From positions 7,068,001-7,132,000 of the forward strand of contig NC_088320.1 in NCBI RefSeq assembly GCF_910592395.1: a stretch of 64,000 nt of DNA, given 5' to 3'. The translations under genes and the position numbers were made by a program. Below the pieces are notes generated by a model. That model searched no databases and was not told the DNA's origin. It saw nothing but the letters and a program-made list of their open reading frames with translations. This document shows, one piece after another, positions 41,101 to 49,989 of the stretch (within the stretch, counting starts at the first letter, position 1; the number at the start of each line of letters is the position of its first letter). The stretch is from Lineus longissimus. Taxonomy: Eukaryota; Nemertea; Pilidiophora; Heteronemertea; Lineidae.

Positions 41101-42059
41101 ATTAAATAGGGCATATCATTTATGTTTTGAAATATAGACACAGGTTTTTCTTTGTTAAATAAGGGATACCGTGTATATTTTAGCATAGATATGGTGTTTT
41201 CCTCATAAGATAGGGCATAGCATTTATATTTCAGAAAAAGGCATGGCTGTGCTTTCTTTATTGAATATTGAAAACCATTTTTATTTAAGAACAGGCAGTG
41301 TATTTTCTTTATTAAATAGGGCATATCATTTATGTTTTGAAATATAGACACAGGTTTTTCTTTTTGTTAAATAAGGTATACCATTTATATTTTAGCATAG
41401 ATATGGAGTTTTCCTCATAAGATAGGGCATAGCATTTATATTTCAGAAAAGGCATGGCTGTGTTTCCTCATAAGATAGGGCATAGCATTTATATTTCAGA
41501 AAAGGCATGGCTGTGTTTTCTTTATTGAATATGGCAAAACATTTTTATTTAAGAATAGGCAGGGTGTTTTCTTTATCAAGTAGGGCATAGAATTTTTTTG
41601 GGAATGTGGCATAGCATTTCGTATTTTAGAATAGGAAGGGTGTTTTCTTTTTTAAGTAGGGCATAGCATTTATGTTTTGGAATGTGGAATAGCATTTCGT
41701 ATTTTAGAATAGGAGGGGTGTTTTCTTTATCAAGTAGGGCATAGTATTTATGTTTTGGAATGTGAAATAGCATTTCGTATTTTAGAAAAGGAAGGGTGTT
41801 TTCTTCATTATATAATATGGCATATCATGTTTATTTTATTATATGCATCATCGCATAGAGTTTTTTTTTTCCTTTTACATGTATAAGCTTTTTTTCTTAC
41901 CTGCTTTTTACATAAGTCACCTGTAAAGAATGTCACCATGTCACTGTCAAATGTGATTCGTATATCAAAGACGTTCACTGAACAACCTCGTTCCAAGAGC
42001 TTGTCAACAATATGGCGACCAAGGAAGCCGCAGCCTCCAATTACTAAACATTTATTCAT
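38142..42059 (-). CDS. NSDHL-like sterol-4-alpha-carboxylate 3-dehydrogenase (decarboxylating), six exons
   Basis: The exons right to left are 41901-42059, 40440-40586, 39827-39955, 39471-39607, 38902-39004 and 38142-38477, with consistent phases, giving 336 aa. This is a short-chain-dehydrogenase/3-beta-HSD family enzyme that oxidises and decarboxylates C4-carboxysterols at the ER. Landmarks are the Rossmann motif [46 protein letters not shown], the catalytic YYTETK (Y-x-x-x-K), [27 protein letters not shown], and a hydrophobic C-terminal segment [16 protein letters not shown]. The Met codon lies directly after the acceptor at 42060-42061. Translation may start there, or an upstream exon may add residues; vertebrate NSDHL is somewhat longer at the N-terminus. 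The stop TGA is at 38144-38142. The gene looks intact. Confidence 0.88.
38514..38830. mobile_element. Inverted-repeat element (about 85-bp arms) in the last NSDHL-like intron
   Basis: The left arm (CATACTG..., then GAGCAATGTCAATACATTGA) and the right arm (...TCAATGTATTGACATTGCTC, then CAGTATG) are inverted copies separated by about 150 bp. The right arm also reads ATGGGTGGAGGCAATACCGC, matching the end of the 33710-33931 frame. It has no open frame of its own, and is probably a non-autonomous DNA transposon or a foldback carrying captured sequence. Confidence 0.55.
40680..41800. repeat. Degenerate satellite in an NSDHL-like intron, with a 210-bp higher-order period
   Basis: Units of about 50-60 bp containing TAGGGCATAGCATTTATATT and GTGTTTTCTTTATTAAAT repeat throughout. 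A higher-order 210-bp period is visible at 40921, 41131 and 41341 (AATATAGACACAGG). The array creates a 168-codon minus-strand open frame (40845-41351) that I do not regard as a gene. Confidence 0.8.
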
Positions 42060-42061
42060 CT

Positions 42062-43929
42062 GAAACAAACAACAAAGAAACAAAATCAACTGTGTATACA
42101 TTTCATGGACAATTCATTTTTCAGAAACAGGTTTCCATGGGGGGCATGGGGGAGGGGTAATAGGACATAGAACTTTCATTATAAAATAGGCCGGGTCTAT
42201 TTGGCAAGCCGCTCGCCGAACAGGCATCTTTTTTTGTCCTGTTTGGAGAGCCGCTTGCCAAACAGCACTAAAAAGCCACCCTGTTCGGCCAGCCGGGCTT
42301 GCCAAACAGGTAAAAAATCTACCCTGTTTGGCGAGCTGGAGACTTTACTTTAATATTAATGAGTTCGGCTCTCCATTCAGGACAAGAAAAAGTCGCTGGG
42401 CTTGCCAAGTAGTCACTTCCTATAAAATATAGGCATGGTTTTCTTTATAACGGGCTGTGGGGTGAAGAATAGGCATGCCTCCACCCATCTAGTAGCCTGT
42501 AAATGTAGTCCTAGTTAATACCCTAGAGCCCTGGGCAAAGTCAGGCCTATTGCAAGCTTAAGTCTAGCTCAAGCCACGCTAGGCCTACAGCATGCGAGCC
42601 TGGAATTTGCAACTGAGAAAAGCAGCAGGCCACATATCTATAAGAGGCCAATATACCACGTCCACTCCAAACCATACGGTGCTGCCACCGCCGCTTTTGA
42701 GTAACACTAAATGTATCATTGTTCGACCAATACACACACTCGCGGCCGGCCAACAAGCACTCCCAAAAACACCAGAATTACTCATTCTGGCGCATTGACA
42801 GCTGTACTACTCTTTTCTAAAAAGTACAAAGAGTGTTTCTGACAAATTCTAGCTGAATTGGTGAACTGTATCTAATAAAACTTGCCTTAGAAAGATCCTC
42901 TCCGCGCCCAAGTCGAAAATAGATTGTACCTCGTTTTTAACCTACTGAACATCAGACTATAATGAGGTGATCTTACGAGTTTTATCGGCGGTAATTTCAA
43001 ACCGGGCTTAACTTAATATGGCAAGGAATGCAGAGACAGTCATGTGTTTTGCTCTAAAAAGCTGAGACTTTGCAAATGATGCAGTTTGCCCGAAGCTAGA
43101 GCCCGAGCCCGGGGGGGGGACAAAACTGTCAGGGAGCAGACGATACCATGTAGTTGTATGGTGTCGCCATCTACAGGAATTTGGCTTAACTAAACGTCTG
43201 GACGTTGTCTTTCAATGGGCTTGTAGATGTGACACCAGATAATCCATTTCGAGTCATTGTCTTGTCACTGATTGAGTGAATGGATCGAGTTAAAAAAGCC
43301 TTAGTAGTCACCAAGGAAAAGCCTTGGTACTCCCAAAGGCCTAGCAGCCTTTTTCTGCATGTCTTCAGAAGGAGAGAGGACCTGTGGTTATGTTGGTCAA
43401 CAGTGCCAAAGAAGGGATTGATAATAAGCATTCATCAAGCACACGCCGAATATACACTCCGGATGCAGTGGACCGGCCTCGTTCCTCACCCTCACCATTA
43501 GGTCAGCACTCGGGCAAAAATGCTCAGCAACTATGCCACGGTTACGGCCAAAATGATGCCAACACTTAGACATAATGTTGACATCTTTCTCTGTCACAAA
43601 TTGCAGAATTTTTCAAAGATCCGGTAACCCGGGATGAGTGCGGAGTGCCATTTTGCCACAGGGCAAGATTCAGGAGCAACAATCATTCTAAGGCAGTGTT
43701 CTAGCCAGCACCTGAAGACTGGTTGTGATGTTGTCACAGTTTACTATGGACGGATCTTTTTCTGCATTCCCCCTCGCAAGGAGTTCTTTCCCAATGAATA
43801 TTGTACTGTGTAAATAGGATGGCTTGTGATATGATCACCTCGAAGGAGGAAGCAGCACTCTTTGCTCCTGGGAGAGAGATTATACTGACGTGCAAACTTT
43901 AACACTTGAGGGGAATAGACCAATACTTC
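42062..43929. other. Region between the NSDHL-like gene and the Ngaro element
   Basis: Besides the hairpins at 42195-42320, I see no supported gene. The NSDHL-like promoter and any 5' UTR exon should lie here. A CCAAT-like word and GCGGCCGGCC near 42725-42750 are possible promoter material, but nothing decisive. A G-run occurs near 43112. Confidence 0.45.
42195..42320. repeat. Three tandem short hairpins (CTGTTTGGCGAGC family)
   Basis: Near-palindromes such as CTGTTTGGAGAGC/GCTTGCCAAACAG (42237-42268) occur three times in a row, followed by a lone CCCTGTTTGGCGAGC arm. They lie just upstream of the first recognised NSDHL-like exon. They look like the remains of a foldback repeat; a structural RNA is not supported. 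Confidence 0.5.
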
Positions 43930-43982
43930 GATCCAAAGTGTATCCTGGCGGTGATTGAGCGAACTGTATTTCGTCTCGCATG
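43930..43982 (+). repeat. Ngaro repeat A1 (left terminus)
   Basis: These 53 bp, starting GATCCAAAGTGTATCCTGGC and ending TCGTCTCGCATG, are identical to A2 at 49711-49763. It marks the left end of the element. Confidence 0.85.
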
Positions 43983-44547
43983 TTCACCTTACGGTCGGCT
44001 TTTTTGTGCGCTCTCAGGTAATTATCTCCGTTTTTTGCCTATTTCTCGCTATTTTAGATTTTCTATACAGCTATCCCGTTTCTAAGTTTGTGCTCGTCCT
44101 TTTGCCAAATTTAGAGTTCGGTAAGGGCTATTATAAAGCTATAGTGAAGGTTCCAAGTTTTAGGTTACTTGGCAGTTTGGTTATTTGGTATAGCGGCCAT
44201 TTCGGTTTGGTCATGTATACAGAGGTATAGGAAATGCATAGGTAAATGCATTATGGAAATAGGTCTGCTAGGGCAGCAAAACATTAGGTTTTACATTATG
44301 TAACATATCGAGGGTTGGGTGCGCACATGCGCTTTCCCGTCAAGCTCGCCGCGTGATTCGTGTTACGTGACACGCCCTTTTGTGCACGCCGGAGATCCTT
44401 TGTTAACTGGCTTTTACACCTTTCAACTGGTTTTATAATCCCATTCATAATCTCTGGGCGTGAGTTTAAATTCAGGTCTGGTGGCAATCTTGTTTCACTC
44501 CCTTCTAGGCCGTGGCTAGATTGCTTCGCTCCTAGAAGTTTTCTGTC

Positions 44548-45588
44548 ATGGCTTCCAATAACATATTATTGCGGAAAAGGCACTCATTAGTGGGCAGAGA
44601 TTTGCTGCCCATTTTGAAGCTTCTCGCCCGTTTCAAGGACGACGACCTCCCGGACCCACTTGCTCGTATACGCCTCAACCGCCCTACCGAACAATTGGAC
44701 GTCCCCGACATAGCAGTAGCCTTTCAGGAACTCACGGGTGAAGATGCGGTAGATTTTTTCAGAATGTCAGGTCGAGAAGATTCGGTAGGCAACTTCCGCC
44801 TGCTGCTACATTCGGCCATTGTGGTTGCGAACGAGTATGGACAGCCCGTTGGACAACAATTGCATGAAGACGAAGCACCAGTAGCCAAAGCCCCTCGCCT
44901 CGACCGTCAAGAACAGGATGAGGAAACCGCGCCGCGTTTACGGGAACGAATTCTAGAACTAGAAAAGAGAGAAAAGAACCGAAAGGCAGAACCGGTGGAG
45001 GCAGTCCTGAGGAAGGTGAGGAATTTATCCTTACAAGTAAAGCCCAACGTTACCCTCATCCTAGCCACTTTAGACGAACTAGTGGCGTGCGCCAAGGACC
45101 AAGATCACAAAGATTTGCACCTCTTTTACGAGCTCGGCAAACAAGCTGAACGTTTCAAAGATACTGTTGATATCCCCACTTTTTGTCTTTCCGCATTGGG
45201 TGGAGGCCAGTCTGACGTAATAATGAAAGCTTTAGCCAAGTGCAAAAAGGCCAAAAAGTTGGTAAAAAAGCCGCTTCGTTCCAGGTCACAGTCTCCACCG
45301 GTTACCTCTTCTGCCGTATCCTCATCCCCCCTTCAGCATGTTTACGCGCAGCCTCCCCCACCTCCCCAGCATCAGTTTGGCTTTGGTGGCTATGGTGCCG
45401 CTTACGGTCAGGGATATGGCGGGGGTTATGGGTACGGCAGAGGTAGAGGTCGCGGCAGGGGTTATGGCGGTTATGGTTATGCTAGAAATAACCCGGGCCC
45501 ATGTAATTTTTGCGGTGAGGTTGGGCATTGGTACAAAGAATGTGAAAAGATGAAGTTGGCAAAGGCCCAATTTGACAACAAGAAATAG
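44548..45588 (+). CDS. Ngaro ORF1: gag-like protein with zinc knuckle
   Basis: An intact 346-aa frame. The N-terminal two thirds are helical and charged, with an ERILELEKREKNRK segment that may form a coiled coil. A Gly/Tyr/Arg-rich stretch follows (GYGGGYGYGRGRGRGRGYGG), then CNFCGEVGHWYKEC, a C-X2-C-X4-H-X4-C zinc knuckle as in retroelement nucleocapsids. It is likely the RNA-packaging protein of the element. The RGG/GYG-rich region before the knuckle is conspicuous and could promote RNA binding or condensation (inference). It ends 198 bp before the RT frame. Confidence 0.85.
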   Translation: MASNNILLRKRHSLVGRDLLPILKLLARFKDDDLPDPLARIRLNRPTEQLDVPDIAVAFQELTGEDAVDFFRMSGREDSVGNFRLLLHSAIVVANEYGQPVGQQLHEDEAPVAKAPRLDRQEQDEETAPRLRERILELEKREKNRKAEPVEAVLRKVRNLSLQVKPNVTLILATLDELVACAKDQDHKDLHLFYELGKQAERFKDTVDIPTFCLSALGGGQSDVIMKALAKCKKAKKLVKKPLRSRSQSPPVTSSAVSSSPLQHVYAQPPPPPQHQFGFGGYGAAYGQGYGGGYGYGRGRGRGRGYGGYGYARNNPGPCNFCGEVGHWYKECEKMKLAKAQFDNKK

Positions 45589-45785
45589 GTCTAAGGTAAA
45601 ATAGTCCGGTACGCTAAGTGGTATAAGTGTATTGTTTAGAAAACTGTTAATAAGTAAAGCAATTTAGATTTTGAACATCTTCCTCTCTCTCAGCTCAAGG
45701 GATCTTACCCCTTGCGGACCTAGTTCGCGCGAGCTGTGAGTTAGGAGAAGTTCTCCCTTTGATAGTCTGATACGCCTGTAATGAG

Positions 45786-48042
45786 ATGTTTCTACATTTT
45801 ATTTTGGTTCTTGCAGGAATCCCCCCCCCTACTATCTCACTGGGGCACTTTAAGCCAGAGATTCCAGAATGGGAATATGCGGTGAAATTTAATCCAATTG
45901 CTGCCGAAAAGGTCAAGAGGTTACAGGCGTCTTGGACTACCATTGGGGAAACTTCTCCTGACTTCACAGCTCAACAATTCAAACTCAATCAGGTTGTAAA
46001 TGATGTATTACTTCTACAAAAAACTCCGGTGCCTTTGGACACTTTGCCTTTAAGGGACCCTGAACACTTTGTCGCTGGACAATTGCATCAAAATATTGAA
46101 CTTTGGAGTTCCATAATGAACGATTTCCCAGAGAGCGAGATGGTTCACACTTGGTTGGAAAAAGGGGTTGACGTGCATTCTTTCTTTAGGCCATTTAAGG
46201 GTGAATTCAAGGGTCAGAAATACAATTCAAACGAACCCCCAGTTAGTTTTTTTTCCTAACTCTGTCCATTGTCAGAAACAAGCTGCTTTTATTTCCGAAA
46301 CCTTGAATGATAGAATCAAAGCAGGTTCAGTCAGAGTTTGGGGTAAAGTTGGGGAGTGTCCGCCCCCTAAAGTAGTCATGCCCTTGGTAGTTGAACCTTC
46401 AAAGCCGAGATTATGCAATGACCAGAGATTCCTTAACCTGTGGATTAAGGATTCTCCCTTCACATTAGATACATTGAAAGAAGTACCGCGATTGGTACAC
46501 AAAGATGCTCTCATGTTTGCCACTGATGAGAAATCGGGGTATGACCATATTAAATTATCGCAAACTTCGCAAACGTATTTTGGCATGGAATGGGCAGGTT
46601 GGTACCTAGTTTGTACGACGCTTCCGTTCGGATGGAAATCATCGGCTTATGTTTATCAAACTGTAGGCTATGCAGCTACAACCTTCTTAAGACATTTGGG
46701 GATCCCAACCATCCAGTATATTGACGACAGATTCTACGTGGTCCCTAAGAATATTGACGCGTCAAGCATTCCTTTGCTTTGGGTCTTTTTGGTATTATAT
46801 ATCCTTACAGAACTAGGTTACACGTTCTCCTTGCCAAAATGTGTTTTGCAACCTATGATGGCGCTCAAGTCCTTAGGGTTTCTAGTAGATTCTAGCAGGC
46901 AGGCGTTTCTTCTGCCATCTGATAAGAAACAGAAGTTTAAGGTTTTGCGCGAGGAAATTCTTCGTCAGCCCTTCGTCAGCCTTAAAACGCTACAAAGATT
47001 CGCGGGTAAATGCATTTCTATGATGTTGGTTTTTCCGGCCGCAAAACTATTTACGAGAGAGTTGTTTAGCGCAATAGCCAAAGCTTCGAAAAACAGTAAA
47101 ACCATCCCAATCTCTGGCCCCCTACGGGACGAGATACAATTCTGGGCATTTTTGAATGATTGGCATGGGTATTTTTCTTGGAGACCAGAAAAACATTTAC
47201 ATTACGCTCTGGCTACTGATGCTTCGGGATATCGCTATGGCGCGGTCACTCTATCAGGGCCACAGGTTGGTCATACTTTAGGTGATTATTGGGCTGCAGA
47301 TGATATAAGGCCGATTCATGTCAAAGAGGCCGACGCCCTCTATTCTTCCCTCTTAGCATTGAGTACAAATATAAAAGACCACCGGGTAGACGTTAAAGTA
47401 GATAACACAAGCCTAGTTTCGTCGTGGAATAACAAGGGTTGCAAGGACAACGCCTTAAATGAAATGCTCATAAAATTGTTTCATCTTACTCAGCAATTAA
47501 ATATTGATTTACGTTTGCAGTACATTTCTTCGGCAGAAAATCCAGCAGATGCTCCTTCTAGGGCGATTTTAGCTCAGGACACTATGTTGGCAAGTGAAAA
47601 ATGGTTCCAATTGGAGTTACTCTATGGCCCGCACGGAGTAGACCTCATGGCATGTGACTCAAATGCAATGCGTTCAATACAGGGCGATGTTTTGAGACAT
47701 TTTACCGTGCACCCTTCACCTCTGTCAGCGGGTCAAAATGTTTTCGCCCAGGAAATAGCTAAGGAGCTAAATCCTTACGTTTTCCCACCTATCGCTGTCA
47801 TTCTACCCCTTATTCAGTTTTTGATCCAGCAGGAAATCCCAGTTTGCACGCTTGTGCTACCCATGACGTCACCCGCGCCAATATGGTGGCCACTATTAAA
47901 GCCCAGGATAATTTCACAGGTTTGCCTTGGGGTTAAAGGAGAAAAGGGCGTAGTATATTATCCCTGCAAGCAGGGGTTCATCAGAGATAACGTCGGTTTG
48001 AGATGGCCATTAATGGCTTTTCGAATTAGCTGCACATCATAA
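45786..48042 (+). CDS. Ngaro ORF2: reverse transcriptase and RNase H, frameshifted
   Basis: The frame from 45786 shifts at a run of eight T (46247-46254) into the frame that continues to 48042; one T fewer would join them. RT landmarks are PRLCNDQRFLN, FATDEKSGYDHI (motif A), LPFGWKSSAYVYQ (motif B) and YIDDRFYV (motif C, YIDD). RNase H landmarks are ALATDASGYRYGAV, HVKEADALYSSLLAL, VDVKVDNTSLVSSW and NPADAPSR, followed by a DIRS-type VDLMACDSNAM block. An acceptor-like TTGGTTCTTGCAG just upstream (about 45804-45816) raises the possibility of a spliced transcript from ORF1. The catalytic acidic residues are present. Confidence 0.85.
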
Positions 48043-48115
48043 TGTGCGATATCCTTCGAATATACTCTGTGGATGACGCTTTAATCTTGATTTATTTCAG
48101 AAAATCAGCGTTGAC

Positions 48116-49300
48116 ATGGGGGCAATTGACAAGCGGCTCCAGGAGTTGGATAAGGCGGCTTCCGCAACCCCCCTTATGAAGAAAAGGCAATCCCTAAAAA
48201 ACGAGCTGTTGCAATTTTTGGCACAACTGCCTAAGAGGCCAACCCTGGAACGGGTTTCTCCAAAAGATCTAACACGATTTTTAGTATGGAAAGACAAAGC
48301 CGGTAGGACACAGATCCATAATGCTTCCTGTATATTCCTCGGGCATCATGGTAAATTCCACTGTGGGTGTCCTACCCGTCTTGCCTTCGGTACGTTAGAA
48401 GGATTAGTCCGGTCCCTGAAATCCATTATTTCTGAAGAAACCGACAGGGGCAGCACGTGGGATATTTTCTCCGGGGTTGGGAATCCGGCTGATTCACCTC
48501 CTGTGAAATCGTATTTGAAGTGTGTCAAACGAGAGCAAGGTTTCTCGCACGTAGTTGCCAAGCAGGCAAAACCCTTGTTCATGGATAAGCTTCAAGCTAT
48601 TTCAAAATATATCGATAACCAGATTAAAAGACCAGATCTATCCCTTAGGGAGCAATTCGTTTTGTCCAGAGACTAAGCTTTTCTCAAGATGCAGTTCTTT
48701 GCCGGGGATAGGGCGAGTGATTTGGGAATTTTAAAAACACAGGAAGTTAAACGCTTACCCGATGGATCAGGTCTTGTAATCTCTCATTCCCATGGGAAAT
48801 CGTTTTCGGTAAACAAAGTGAATACCTTCATTGTTAAAGAATGTCCAAATCATCTTATTTGCCCGGTAAAGGGAGTTCAGCAGTATATCTCCAAGGCACA
48901 AACCTGGGGGGTGGATCTTACGGTCGGATATTTATTCCGTCCAGTCTCAGAAGCCGGTGTAGTGTTGGATGCGCCTATTTCGTACAGTGCAATTTACGAT
49001 AGATTAAAGATTTATCTAAATACATTGGGGATCAACCAGGGTGAGACCCCTCACGGCTTAAGAGCCGGCTGCTCCATTACTTTGCTTCTGTCGGGGGCAG
49101 CTTCAAGCCCGGCGGAAGTAATGTCTCATGTTGGTTGGTTCACAGAGGCATCAGCAGAGTACTACAGTCGGTCAGATATTTTGGTAAAAGCGGCTAATGT
49201 GTCCGAAGCCCTGGCTGACAGTTCTCGTCGGCCAGAAGCGGTTAAAACACTTTACAGTAAGTTTGGCGATGTTGATAATTTCCCAGCAGCGTTCCCTTGA
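48116..49300 (+). CDS. Ngaro ORF3: tyrosine recombinase, with in-frame TAA
   Basis: A single frame from 48116 to 49300 is interrupted by TAA at 48674-48676; both halves are in the same frame. The C-terminal catalytic part shows the recombinase residues: Arg in FFAGDRASDLG, the His-x-x-Arg box in TPHGLRAGCSI, His in MSHVGWF, and Tyr in AEYYSRSD. The N-terminal part (DKRLQELDKAASATPLMKK) resembles the helical DNA-binding domain. A TTGATTTATTTCAG acceptor-like site lies about 17 bp before the ATG. The stop falls just before the first catalytic block, so the enzyme is probably inactive unless read through. Confidence 0.85.
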
Positions 49301-49640
49301 GCAGATTTCGATGTATATTTTTTTGCATTTTCGTATTGTAATTATTGCATGATTGTGTTGGTTAGAGTGTGGCCTCGCCTTTTCGCTACATGCATCATCA
49401 TACTAAAACCATACCGTGTAATCTTCTGTGGAATTTAAAATACAGTGTTGAGTTCTTATAATAAAGCAATGTTAGAATTTAAGTTACAATTTCTCATTTT
49501 CGAATTCCGGACTAATTAGTCCCTAATTAATAATTAATTATGGCGGATTAATTAGTTAATTTTGTTTAAGTATTGGGAAAGGAGTTATGAAGTAGGGCAT
49601 GTTTCTCCGGGATGGTTGAGAGCCCGGGCGTGCGCGCCTG

Positions 49641-49711
49641 TACATTTTCATACCCCAACACTTAAATGTGAAGATCATACACAAGCCTGGAGACACTTTG
49701 GGTATGTGCAG
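49641..49711 (+). repeat. Ngaro repeat B1
   Basis: These 71 bp, starting TACATTTTCATACCCCAACA and ending GGGTATGTGCAG, are repeated at 49919-49989 with two differences. It directly abuts A2, as expected for the internal B1-A2 junction. Confidence 0.85.
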
Positions 49712-49763
49712 ATCCAAAGTGTATCCTGGCGGTGATTGAGCGAACTGTATTTCGTCTCGCATG
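49711..49763 (+). repeat. Ngaro repeat A2
   Basis: An exact 53-bp copy of the left terminus A1. It follows B1 without a gap (one shared base) and precedes about 155 bp leading to B2. Confidence 0.85.
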
Positions 49764-49918
49764 GACACCCAGAAGGAAGACAGTTTGGCGTGTACAGGTT
49801 AATGTAAACCCTGTGTACGATGGCAGGCTCTGGAGCCACTGCAGTGGATTGGCTTTCCCCTCCCTCCCCGCCCTAGTATCCGGATTGCTTTAGAGCCGTG
49901 TATGTATCTTCGCGCCAT

Positions 49919-49989
49919 TACATTTTCACACCCCAACACTTGAATGTGAAGATCATACACAAGCCTGGAGACACTTTGGGTATGTGCAG
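49919..49989 (+). repeat. Ngaro repeat B2 (right terminus)
   Basis: The second copy of B1. Its end, TATGTGCAG, followed by unrelated sequence, marks the right end of the element. Confidence 0.85.

Larger units (their letters stand above)
43930..49989 (+). mobile_element. Ngaro/DIRS-type tyrosine-recombinase retrotransposon, nearly complete (about 6.06 kb)
   Basis: The order is A1 repeat, gag-like ORF, RT/RNase H, tyrosine recombinase, then B1-A2-B2. This is the split-direct-repeat architecture of Ngaro and PAT-like elements, which integrate through a recombinase and a circular intermediate rather than an integrase. A1 and A2 are identical over 53 bp. B1 and B2 match at 69 of 71. The gag-like ORF is intact. 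The RT frame has one T-run frameshift and the recombinase frame one TAA, so this copy looks recently inserted but now defective. It lies between the NSDHL-like gene and the tau-type cluster, opposite in strand to both. Confidence 0.9.

Noticed and set aside
40845-41351. 168-codon minus-strand frame in the NSDHL-like intron
   Set aside because: It follows the satellite period, has internal 70-residue repetition with no protein-like pattern, and sits between two good exons.
48116-49300. Cellular phage-integrase-like gene
   Set aside because: The tyrosine recombinase lies inside the split direct repeats of the Ngaro element together with RT/RNase H, so it belongs to the retrotransposon.
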